Positions 1 through 5,514 of a stretch of 6,105 nucleotides of DNA are shown here, one piece after another (the stretch's first letter is position 1; every line of letters begins with the position of its first letter). The position numbers and the translations under genes were made by a program. This DNA is from Parcubacteria group bacterium Gr01-1014_72 (GTDB lineage Bacteria; Patescibacteriota; Minisyncoccia; Phycocordibacterales; VMFH01), in the NCBI GenBank assembly GCA_007375925.1, contig VMFH01000034.1:1-6105 (forward strand), in the 5' to 3' direction. The notes under the pieces were generated by a model. The model worked only from the letters and a program-made list of their open reading frames with translations, made no database searches and was not told the origin of the DNA.

Positions 1-1
1 C

Positions 2-187
2 ACGAATCGCCGAACTGACTTACTCATCCGTCCCCCCGATCTTGAAAATGTACGCCTGAAAGGTCTTGTGACAAAAGTCAGCATGCTTCTCGCCCGCAGG
101 CTCTCGCGGCCGGAACATCACTCCGACCCAGAGAGAAATCCCTGGAAAGGGACCTTGGCATGTATTGAGAAGCAACTTTTCAGATAA
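2..187 (+). CDS. possible 3' end of a rightward gene, unknown product (partial)
   Basis: This frame enters from the left edge with no start seen and stays open for 61 codons to a TAA at 185-187. The peptide is basic and rich in Arg and Leu, and it ends in ...EKQLFR. I do not recognise a family or any motif. The main support is position: a strong rightward intrinsic terminator begins about 30 bases after the stop, as expected for a gene converging on the minus-strand operon. GC by codon position is roughly 59/44/54 percent by hand count, which is only weakly coding-like. A competing minus-strand ORF (20-118) covers part of the same DNA and has more typical codon statistics. Only one of the two is likely to be real, so confidence is low. 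Confidence 0.3.
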   Translation, partial: TNRRTDLLIRPPDLENVRLKGLVTKVSMLLARRLSRPEHHSDPERNPWKGTLACIEKQLFR

Positions 188-217
188 ATTGCGTAATGCG
201 ATTAGTTTTTCGCCTTG

Positions 218-255
218 CCGTCCTGCCCTTGCATTCAGGGGCTGGACGGTTTTTT
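218..255 (+). terminator. rho-independent terminator
   Basis: The hairpin arms CCGTCC (218-223) and GGACGG (244-249) pair perfectly. After one T-T mismatch the stem continues through GCCC/GGGC, a G-T wobble and two more pairs to a 4-base CATT loop. Six T residues follow at once (250-255). This is a textbook intrinsic terminator for rightward transcription. Read leftward the hairpin has no following T-run, so it does not look like a normal terminator for the GH15 operon. Confidence 0.85.
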
Positions 256-274
256 AATCTCACTCTGCATCCCG

Positions 275-302
275 TGTTCTGTGCTCTGTGTTCAATGTTC
301 TG
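275..302. repeat. 7-base tandem array, TGTTCTG type (copy 1)
   Basis: Four consecutive 7-base units read TGTTCTG, TGCTCTG, TGTTCAA and TGTTCTG, with a degenerate fifth unit (TTCCCCA) running up to the GH15 stop codon. The array lies just after the last gene of the operon. Its first 16 bases (275-290) recur exactly at 2759-2774, inside the related array at the 3' end of the GH57 gene. Confidence 0.75.
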
Positions 303-309
303 TTCCCCA

Positions 310-2295
310 TCACCCCACCGGATTGCACGCCTTGCACACGCCGAAATCCTCAAGCCGATTCAGGTACGCGATGACGGTCAGCACAAATTCCGCATGACTC
401 CAGGTCAACGGCGCGGCCGAGAGTTGAGCGCCCGTCGTCGGGTCAAGTTGTTCCGACAGGACTCCGGAGGGGAGCGCGTGCCGCGCGACCCACTCCAGGG
501 TATCCCGCGCCGCGGCAAGCTCTTTTTCATCCCTCGCAAGCGCGATCTGGTATCGAGCATGCCACAGCGTCGTCAAAATCCAAGGGTTCCCCGGCACCGC
601 CGCTCCCGTCGCGGAGTAGCGATCTCCCTCGTAGCGCGCAATGCCGCCGACCGGCGTCGGGACGGTAAGCGCGCGGAGCGTCCGACGGAAAGCGTCCGCA
701 AGGCGCGGGTCTCCCGGCGGGAGCACGCCGAACGCGAAGATGCCGTACACGCTTGATATGTCAATTGTTCTGTCCGGTACAAGAACGCCGCCCTGCCCAA
801 ACGTAATCATCTTGTGGAACATACCGGTCTTCGCGTCGTAGAGATGCTTCAAGATCGCCTCCCCTACCTCCTTCGCCGCTCCCGCGTAGAGCTCTTCGCT
901 CGTTTTCTTGCCGAGAATTTCCGCAAAGCGCGCCGCGGCAGAGAGTGCGCCATACACGGCGGCGGCAGTAAAGGTATGCGTGCCGAACTTCTCTTCCCAG
1001 AGATCAAAACTTGGCTCCGGAAGCCGCGTTTTTTCATCGCGATACACGACGAGAAAAGTGGCCGCTTTTTTTATGAACGAGTTATAGATACTCTCTATGA
1101 ACTCAAGGTCCTTTGATATTTCGTAGTGCTTGAGAAGCGCAATAAGAATGAGCGCTGTCCCGTCTTCCTGAATGGGGAGCACTGCTTTCCCCTCACGCAC
1201 CCACGGGTGCCATGAGGAACCGAGAGAGTGGTCGGAGCGGTACTTGTGCATGAAGTACCCGTCATCCGAAATGACGCTGTTTGAAAACTCAAAGAAGCGC
1301 CGCGCCACATTGGAGTCCCCGGCGCGGTCAAGCGCCTCCGCGGCAAACGATGCATCGCGCGGCCACATGTACGCATAGGTATCCTTCCCACCCTGAAAAA
1401 TATCGCCGTCGCTTGAGGCAATAATGCCGCCCTCCAGATCCGCGTGCGCGCGCACAATAAAGAGCGACTTTCGAAACAGCGCAATGATGGCGGGCGAAAG
1501 TCCGTAGAAACTGAATTGATACTTGTTCACCCACGCTCTCCAGAAGTCGGCGGTCGTGTTCATGAGGTAGGCGGGCGTTCGCTCAAGCACGTACTGATTG
1601 AGGGCAATCACCTCGCGGTGAGACTCCCCTACCGCAAGCCAGTAGTAGAGCTCGGCATTTCCGTGTGGAGGAAGAATAACGGTCGCTCCGAGAACCGAGT
1701 CAACGCGCCCGTGCTCAATCGGATTTTGGCTAAGCATACCATCCTCGGCGTCGCGGAAACTCCCCTCCTTACCCTCCACCCCAAACACGCCCGTCGTGTA
1801 ATCGTCAAAACCGCCCCGCTCATGGAACATATTGGCGAGAAAAACCCGCCTCCCCTTATAGTGGATGAGAACATGGTGCATCGGATCAAAGTAAGCGGTG
1901 TCCCCGCGGTGCGATTCGTAGAGCTCAAACTCGTGTCCGAGGTAGAGCTTCACGCGCCGCTCCGAACCGGCAAGATTTTTGAGCGTAAAATGCCGCAGAA
2001 AAATGTTCTTCTCGTTATACACAAGGGTGGTGAAGTGAAGCTCCAACTGGAGCTCCCGATTCACGCCAACGACCCGCGCCTCAAAGGTATCGTCGGCCGA
2101 TCTCACGCGCATCTCCCACGACGGATGATTGCACCACCGTACAAGCCCCTCCACAAAGACGCCGATGCGGTGTATGAACTTCCCCCGCACGTGGTTCTCA
2201 AGCCCGACGTGAGGAAAGTAAAAATCGCGAACCTGACCCTGCGCGTCAAGGCCGACGAGTATAGAGCCGTTGCCAAGAACAAAAGAGCGAGACAT
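310..2295 (-). CDS. GH15 glucoamylase-type glycoside hydrolase
   Basis: A 661-residue enzyme of glycoside hydrolase family 15, the family of prokaryotic glucoamylases, glucodextranases and some trehalases. These act from the non-reducing end and release glucose by inversion. An N-terminal beta-rich domain (about residues 1-260, opening with a GNGSILVGLD motif) precedes an (alpha/alpha)6-barrel catalytic domain. Visible landmarks are YMWPRDASFAAEALD (309-323), PIQEDGTAL (374-382), a DLWEE segment (431-435) carrying the likely general acid, GVLSEQ (611-616) with E615 as likely general base, and LTWSHAEFV (630-638). Both catalytic segments look intact, and length and domain order fit the family. 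No signal peptide is seen, so action on an internal alpha-glucan is likely. The ATG at 2295 is favoured because family similarity begins within a few residues; no Shine-Dalgarno motif precedes it. It is the last gene of the operon, 89 bases after the small protein. The C-terminus carries a CKAC pair of unknown meaning. Exact substrate (alpha-1,4 glucan, dextran or trehalose) cannot be read from sequence alone. Confidence 0.93.
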   Translation of the reverse strand: MSRSFVLGNGSILVGLDAQGQVRDFYFPHVGLENHVRGKFIHRIGVFVEGLVRWCNHPSWEMRVRSADDTFEARVVGVNRELQLELHFTTLVYNEKNIFLRHFTLKNLAGSERRVKLYLGHEFELYESHRGDTAYFDPMHHVLIHYKGRRVFLANMFHERGGFDDYTTGVFGVEGKEGSFRDAEDGMLSQNPIEHGRVDSVLGATVILPPHGNAELYYWLAVGESHREVIALNQYVLERTPAYLMNTTADFWRAWVNKYQFSFYGLSPAIIALFRKSLFIVRAHADLEGGIIASSDGDIFQGGKDTYAYMWPRDASFAAEALDRAGDSNVARRFFEFSNSVISDDGYFMHKYRSDHSLGSSWHPWVREGKAVLPIQEDGTALILIALLKHYEISKDLEFIESIYNSFIKKAATFLVVYRDEKTRLPEPSFDLWEEKFGTHTFTAAAVYGALSAAARFAEILGKKTSEELYAGAAKEVGEAILKHLYDAKTGMFHKMITFGQGGVLVPDRTIDISSVYGIFAFGVLPPGDPRLADAFRRTLRALTVPTPVGGIARYEGDRYSATGAAVPGNPWILTTLWHARYQIALARDEKELAAARDTLEWVARHALPSGVLSEQLDPTTGAQLSAAPLTWSHAEFVLTVIAYLNRLEDFGVCKACNPVG

Positions 2296-2298
2296 GGG

Positions 2299-2354
2299 AA
2301 GTTTAAAGTTGAAAGTGCAAAGTTAAAAGTGACAGTCAAAAATCTAAAATGAAG
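2299..2354. repeat. 7-base periodic array, AAGTTNA type
   Basis: Starting three bases upstream of the GH15 start codon, the plus strand reads in a continuous 7-base register: AAGTTTA, AAGTTGA, AAGTGCA, AAGTTAA, AAGTGAC, then decaying units AGTCAAA, AATCTAA and AATGAAG. The first five units share AAGT. The array occupies most of the 89-base gap between the small-protein gene and GH15, so it would form the leader just before GH15. It is AT-rich compared with the genes and offers no ribosome binding site. Confidence 0.7.
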
Positions 2355-2384
2355 GGGTATAGTGTCTTTCCAATTTTACATTTC

Positions 2385-2705
2385 CTACTGTCGATACTTC
2401 CCCAGATGTTTCTCTGCGGCCTTGAGAGCGCCGATTCTGTCTTTCGCGCCTCGTAAATCCTTCGCGCACGCGCTGTCAAGGAGCACCTCCTCAACCCACT
2501 TCGCGAAATCATTCCGCTGCCCGGCTGCGTGGTGACGATACTGGGCATCCGCCATCGTGCGAAGTGCCGCCGCGAGCTCCTTCAAGCTCGGAAGTATAGG
2601 ACCGTTATTGACGAAAAACGCCCGCGCGCCAAATGCCACGATGAGGGGCTTCCCCTCCTTCTTCTGCATCGACATTTTCACAATCTTCTTTTTTGGTACT
2701 GCCAT
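2385..2705 (-). CDS. small conserved protein of unknown function (DUF5752-like)
   Basis: A 106-residue cytoplasmic-looking protein. After a Lys-rich N-terminus (residues 1-19) comes a compact region with a SLKELAAALRTM helix (about 40-51), a histidine pair (58-59), then NDFAKWVEEV (65-74) and a basic C-terminal helix. The order 'LxEL...L..M....Y.HH....NDF..W' resembles, from memory, a short domain of unknown function (DUF5752 or a relative) found in archaea and CPR bacteria, often near carbohydrate genes. That family name needs a profile search. The gene lies 36 bases after GH57 and 89 before GH15 in the same direction, so a role in alpha-glucan metabolism (substrate binding, regulation or partner of one hydrolase) is inference from context only. 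The start at 2705 gives a complete domain; M11 or M13 would also keep it. No Shine-Dalgarno motif is visible before the ATG at 2705. Confidence 0.8.
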   Translation of the reverse strand: MAVPKKKIVKMSMQKKEGKPLIVAFGARAFFVNNGPILPSLKELAAALRTMADAQYRHHAAGQRNDFAKWVEEVLLDSACAKDLRGAKDRIGALKAAEKHLGKYRQ

Positions 2706-2741
2706 ATTTGAACGTGTTAACTATTAATACTGGCTTATAAT

Positions 2742-3968
2742 TTATGCTCCGTGTTCCATGTTCTGTGCTCTGTGCTTCTGTGGCAGTCGCAGCTCTACGT
2801 CATGGAGCACATTCATAAAGGAGATGAAAGCGTCATAGGGAGAGTCGTGCGGGTTGAAGTACTTGTGCACGTCTCCGTCGTTCCACCACTTCGTGCACAT
2901 ATAGTAGAAGTGGTCCGATGTCTGGAGACGGCGCCAATCCTCAATGAGTGAGGAATCACGCGAGGCGAGCACGGGGCCCTCAAGCGCGTAGAGTTGCCGG
3001 AGCGCGTCTTGCTGCATTGAGTTCTCCGTCCACGCCGAGAGATCGCGCTCAATGTCCGCCCACGATATGTAGTGCGGGACATCAACAATCCCGCGCGGAG
3101 GGAAGCGCCGAATCGCCTCTGACGGCGTCACGAAGTCGTTATTGGGGTGCTTGTACACTTCCGCGGGAAGCGCGCGAAGAAAGTCGAAAATACCAGTATC
3201 CGCCCATTGGTGTTCCCCGAATGTTTCGTAATCCATGAAAAGATTCACGACTTCGCCGTTGCCGTTGTGCGCCGCAACCCATGAGGCGAACTTCGGAGCG
3301 GTCAGTGGATACTCCGCCCAATCGCGCGAGGAGAAACGAAATGCGATGTCGTCCGAGAGGCGGTAATTTTTGAGGAGGAGGCGGATGTTTGCTCCGCCGC
3401 GCGGCTGATAAAGAAAATTGGGGCTCCGCCAGCCTAAAATATGATCCGCACCTTCCGCGAGTACTCCAGCATATCCTAAGGACTCTGCCTCGGCGGCGAC
3501 ATCATTGGAATAGATAAGCTCGGTATTCCGGAACACAACCGGCCGAACACCGAAGATCTCTTTAAGTTTCTTCCGGTGGAGCTCTACCTGCCGCCGAAAC
3601 TCTTCACGAGAGAAGACAAATGAAAGCGAGTGGTGGTATGTCTCGGAAAGGAGCTCTACCTGTCCTGTGGCAACGAGTCGTCGAAACGAGTCAAGTGTTT
3701 CCGGACTCCACTCTGCAAGTTGGTCGAGAAATACTCCGGAGAAAGAGAAGCTCACACGGAAATCAGGGTATCGGCGCAGGAGTTCAAGGAGAATCGCGTT
3801 GGTCGGCAAGTACGCCTTGCTCGCGACCTTACGCAACACCCGTTCGTTGTTCCGATTCGTCTCACCTGTTTCGGCGAAGTAGCCGCGATCGGCGCCAATA
3901 TCAAACACGCGGTAGCGCTTGAGGCGCATCGGCTGGTGGACTTGAAAGTAGAAGCAGACAGAAGGCAT
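2742..3968 (-). CDS. GH57 alpha-amylase-type glycoside hydrolase
   Basis: A 408-residue member of glycoside hydrolase family 57, retaining enzymes that hydrolyse or rearrange alpha-glucans. All five conserved regions can be placed: HQP (11-13); GQVELLSETYHHSL (102-115); FRNTELIY (146-153) with E150 as the likely nucleophile; FMDYETFGEH (244-253) with D246 as the likely acid/base; and a C-terminal SDHFYYM...KYFNPH...SPYDAF segment (351-381). The N-terminal HQP followed by RLKRYR, the near 400-residue length and the intact catalytic pair resemble the archaeal Methanocaldococcus jannaschii type of alpha-amylase. The longer 4-alpha-glucanotransferases fit less well. No signal peptide is seen. The ATG at 3968 is needed to keep the HQP motif. 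It follows the glycosyltransferase by 36 bases, which hold a TAGCTGG tandem repeat instead of a ribosome binding site. The last residues, about HRAQNMEHGA, are encoded by another 7-base array and fall outside the conserved fold. Branching or transferase activity cannot be excluded. Confidence 0.93.
   Translation of the reverse strand: MPSVCFYFQVHQPMRLKRYRVFDIGADRGYFAETGETNRNNERVLRKVASKAYLPTNAILLELLRRYPDFRVSFSFSGVFLDQLAEWSPETLDSFRRLVATGQVELLSETYHHSLSFVFSREEFRRQVELHRKKLKEIFGVRPVVFRNTELIYSNDVAAEAESLGYAGVLAEGADHILGWRSPNFLYQPRGGANIRLLLKNYRLSDDIAFRFSSRDWAEYPLTAPKFASWVAAHNGNGEVVNLFMDYETFGEHQWADTGIFDFLRALPAEVYKHPNNDFVTPSEAIRRFPPRGIVDVPHYISWADIERDLSAWTENSMQQDALRQLYALEGPVLASRDSSLIEDWRRLQTSDHFYYMCTKWWNDGDVHKYFNPHDSPYDAFISFMNVLHDVELRLPQKHRAQNMEHGA
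2745..2780. repeat. 7-base tandem array, TGTTCTG type (copy 2), overlapping the GH57 3' end
   Basis: The units are TGCTCCG, TGTTCCA, TGTTCTG and TGCTCTG (2745-2772), followed by a degenerate 8-base unit TGCTTCTG. The array starts directly inside the GH57 stop codon (2742-2744) and so encodes the enzyme's final ten or so residues. It matches the array after GH15 exactly over 16 bases (2759-2774 and 275-290). Confidence 0.75.
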
Positions 3969-3973
3969 AGAAG

Positions 3974-3999
3974 TAGCTGGTAGCTGGTAGCTGGTAGCT
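3974..3999. repeat. 7-base tandem array, TAGCTGG type
   Basis: Three perfect TAGCTGG units (3974-3980, 3981-3987, 3988-3994) are followed by a partial TAGCT. The array fills 26 of the 36 bases between the glycosyltransferase stop (4005) and the GH57 start codon (3968). It ends five bases before that start, so it occupies exactly where a ribosome binding site would be expected. Confidence 0.9.
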
Positions 4000-4004
4000 T
4001 TTAA

Positions 4005-5243
4005 TTATACCCCAATCCACGAAACGAATCTCCTGTACAGCGCCTGCACCTTCTGTGCAGCGTTCGTCCAGCTCATATGCGGAAGTTCGCGGGAAGCGTT
4101 CTCTTGAAGCGTTGTGGCGAGGGAGGGGTGGCGGAGCACCGAGAGTATCTTGTTCGCGAGCTCATCCACATCCCAGAAATCAACCGTGAGCGCGTGCCGG
4201 AGCACCTCGGAGACGCCTGACTGCTTTGAGATAATCGCGGGCGTCCCGTGCTTCACCGCCTCAAGCGCGACAAGCCCGAACGGCTCCGAAACGGAAGGCA
4301 TGACAAAGAGGTCGGCGGCGCGGTAGAGCGACGCAAGCTCCTCGCCGCGCAGAAACCCCGTGAAGATGACTTTGTGGGAGAGACCCTGCCGCGCCGTCTC
4401 CCGGAGCATCTGGCGCTCCATATCCCCGCCCCCCGCAATGATGAAGAGGGCGTTCGGGTCGCGCTCTACAACAATCCGTGCCGCGCGGAGAAAATAATCG
4501 GGTCCCTTCTGAAGCGTGATGCGTCCGACGAAAATGATGATTTTTTTGCCGCGCGCCTTGAGTGCGGCGAGGGCGCTGCCCGCCGCGTTCCCCGCCGAAA
4601 ATGCGGCGGGTGGGCCGGTGTCAATGCCGTTGTACACGACGACAATTTTCTCCTCCGGAATGCCGTACTGCCGCATCACAACCCCCTTCATAAAATTACT
4701 CAAAACAATAACGGCATCCGCCGCCGCCATTCCCTGCCGTTCGCACTCGTACACCTCCCGATTTATGCTGTGACCCCCCGTCCGGTCAAACTCGGTCGCA
4801 TGAACGTGCACAATAAGCGGTTTGCCGGAGAGTCGCTTCGCCTCAATGCCGGCCCCGAACGAAAGCCAGTCGTGCGCGTGGATAACGTCAAATAGCTCGG
4901 AGCGTGCGATCCCCCGCGCCCGACGCGCATAGCGGCGCACCTCCCCGAGAAGTGAGCGGTCAAAACCCCCGCCCTTCGCCGCCTCCATTGCTTCATACTC
5001 TTGTGGGGAGGGGTATGCCGACGGGTAGGGGGAGGGGTCGTACACATCCTCACCCTCATCGGCAAAACGAAAACGCACGAATGGCGCAGCTATAGGGAAC
5101 GCGCGGGGGAGCACGAACGTTACTCGGACACCCGAGCGGTGAAGCGCCTCTGCAAGCCCCGCACAGGCAACGCCAAGTCCGCCGCTGTTAAAAGGCGGGA
5201 ACTCCCAGCCAAACATGAGCACGGTGAGAGGACTTGATGACAT
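4005..5243 (-). CDS. GT4-type glycosyltransferase, glycogen-synthase-like
   Basis: A 412-residue GT-B fold glycosyltransferase, probably adding glucose from a nucleotide sugar to a growing alpha-glucan. The N-terminal domain opens with LMFGWEFPPFNSGGLG (9-24), the glycine loop typical of glycogen/starch synthase-like enzymes, followed by HAHDWLSFGAG (122-132) and HVHATEFDR (146-154). The C-terminal nucleotide-sugar domain shows VGRITLQKGPDYF (239-251) and SEPFGLVALEAV (319-330), the E-x7-E motif (E320, E328). The frame stays open upstream to 5441, but that extension is Arg-rich, is encoded by palindromic repeat DNA, and lies outside the family fold. I therefore start at the ATG 5241-5243, although no Shine-Dalgarno motif precedes it. 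It is first in the glucan operon, upstream of GH57, which supports a storage-polysaccharide role. A general GT4 transferase for another glycan is the main alternative; donor (ADP- or UDP-glucose) cannot be told, and no glgC-like or branching-enzyme gene is in the window. Confidence 0.88.
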   Translation of the reverse strand: MSSSPLTVLMFGWEFPPFNSGGLGVACAGLAEALHRSGVRVTFVLPRAFPIAAPFVRFRFADEGEDVYDPSPYPSAYPSPQEYEAMEAAKGGGFDRSLLGEVRRYARRARGIARSELFDVIHAHDWLSFGAGIEAKRLSGKPLIVHVHATEFDRTGGHSINREVYECERQGMAAADAVIVLSNFMKGVVMRQYGIPEEKIVVVYNGIDTGPPAAFSAGNAAGSALAALKARGKKIIIFVGRITLQKGPDYFLRAARIVVERDPNALFIIAGGGDMERQMLRETARQGLSHKVIFTGFLRGEELASLYRAADLFVMPSVSEPFGLVALEAVKHGTPAIISKQSGVSEVLRHALTVDFWDVDELANKILSVLRHPSLATTLQENASRELPHMSWTNAAQKVQALYRRFVSWIGV

Positions 5244-5300
5244 CAGAAGGAAAAATTGCGGAGGCAGCGCATACGAGAGTTTCCTCGGAGCACATCCCCC

Positions 5301-5322
5301 TCTCCCGCGGTACCGTGGGAGA
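5301..5322. repeat. 22-base near-perfect palindrome
   Basis: The arms TCTCCCGCGG and CCGTGGGAGA meet around a central TA. Ten pairs form with a single G-T wobble. It lies in the gene-free leader before the glycosyltransferase. It could be an operator-like dyad, or a cruciform or hairpin-forming repeat. No T-run follows on either strand. Confidence 0.6.
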
Positions 5323-5355
5323 CGCTTCTTTATTCCGACGAGCGAGGAGCGCCGC

Positions 5356-5372
5356 GTCCGCCTGCGGTGGAC
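5356..5372. repeat. short hairpin repeat (GTCCGCC/GGTGGAC)
   Basis: Seven-base arms with one G-T wobble are separated by a TGC loop. This is one of several adjacent potential hairpins between the histidine kinase and the glycosyltransferase. It probably belongs to an interspersed repeat together with the neighbouring GCTTC-GCC-GAAGC element. Confidence 0.45.
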
Positions 5373-5386
5373 ATGGCGTCCGACCC

Positions 5387-5424
5387 GCTTCGCCGAAGCT
5401 ACAGCGAGGCGAGGCGAGGCGAGG
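5387..5424. repeat. GCTTC/GAAGC dyad followed by (GCGAG)4 tandem repeat
   Basis: A five-pair dyad with a GCC loop (5387-5399) is followed a few bases later by four perfect 5-base GCGAG units (5404-5423). Similar dyads with GAGGC-rich tails are, in my general recollection, common dispersed repeats in CPR-type genomes; that has not been checked here. No coding frame in this stretch looks like a protein. Confidence 0.6.
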
Positions 5425-5431
5425 ACGGAAC

Positions 5432-5470
5432 AAAGGTTCAATACCTCGGGGCTTGTCCCGAGGAACCTTT
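5432..5470. repeat. two-part hairpin in the glycosyltransferase leader
   Basis: The outer arms AAAGGTT (5432-5438) and AACCTTT (5464-5470) enclose the inner arms CCTCGGG (5444-5450) and CCCGAGG (5457-5463) with a 6-base loop. A one-sided 5-base bulge CAATA separates the stems, giving fourteen pairs in all. Rightward it is followed by an ATTATA stretch, not a clear T-run; leftward it is not followed by a T-run. It is probably a dispersed palindromic repeat or an mRNA leader structure, with termination less likely. Confidence 0.7.
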
Positions 5471-5476
5471 ATTATA
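5471..5476 (-). promoter_or_regulatory. possible -10 hexamer for the glucan operon
   Basis: On the minus strand this reads TATAAT, a perfect sigma-70-type -10 hexamer, placed upstream of the glycosyltransferase and inside the gap after the histidine kinase. No good -35 hexamer sits at the usual 16-18 base spacing (TCCGCT at 17) and no extended -10 TG is present, so it is only a candidate. If used, transcription would start close to the two-part hairpin and give a leader of roughly 220 bases. Confidence 0.3.
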
Positions 5477-5514
5477 CCGCGCAGGGAGCCCAGAGCGGAG
5501 TGCACAACGTATGC

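Noticed and set aside
196..756. 186-codon plus-strand frame running from the terminator into GH15
   Set aside because: It starts just upstream of the intrinsic terminator, crosses a heptad repeat and then runs antisense to the GH15 catalytic region; the peptide is extremely Arg-rich.
1444..2352. 302-codon open frame on the plus strand, antisense to GH15
   Set aside because: It lies almost wholly opposite a GH15 gene with intact family motifs, and its peptide shows no recognisable domain. High-GC coding DNA commonly leaves such long antisense frames open.
3578..3662. 13-base direct repeat GGAGCTCTACCTG (3578-3590 and 3650-3662) inside GH57
   Set aside because: Both copies encode QVEL in the GH57 reading frame with the same codons. 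Coincidence of protein sequence is sufficient explanation.
275..3999. CRISPR array as explanation for the short repeats
   Set aside because: The units are 7 bases and directly adjacent, with no 25-40 base repeats, unique spacers or cas genes.
4248..4895. 215-codon open frame on the plus strand, antisense to the glycosyltransferase
   Set aside because: It mirrors a well-conserved glycosyltransferase and its translation is Arg- and His-rich without motifs, so it is a shadow frame.
5244..5441. 66-residue N-terminal extension of the glycosyltransferase
   Set aside because: It is encoded by palindromic and tandem repeat DNA, is Arg-rich with no signal-peptide shape, and the family fold begins right after the ATG at 5243.
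5432..5476. Intrinsic terminator for the histidine kinase
   Set aside because: The hairpin is strong, but leftward it is followed by a mixed GTTCCG sequence with no T-run, so it does not fit a rho-independent terminator on the kinase strand.
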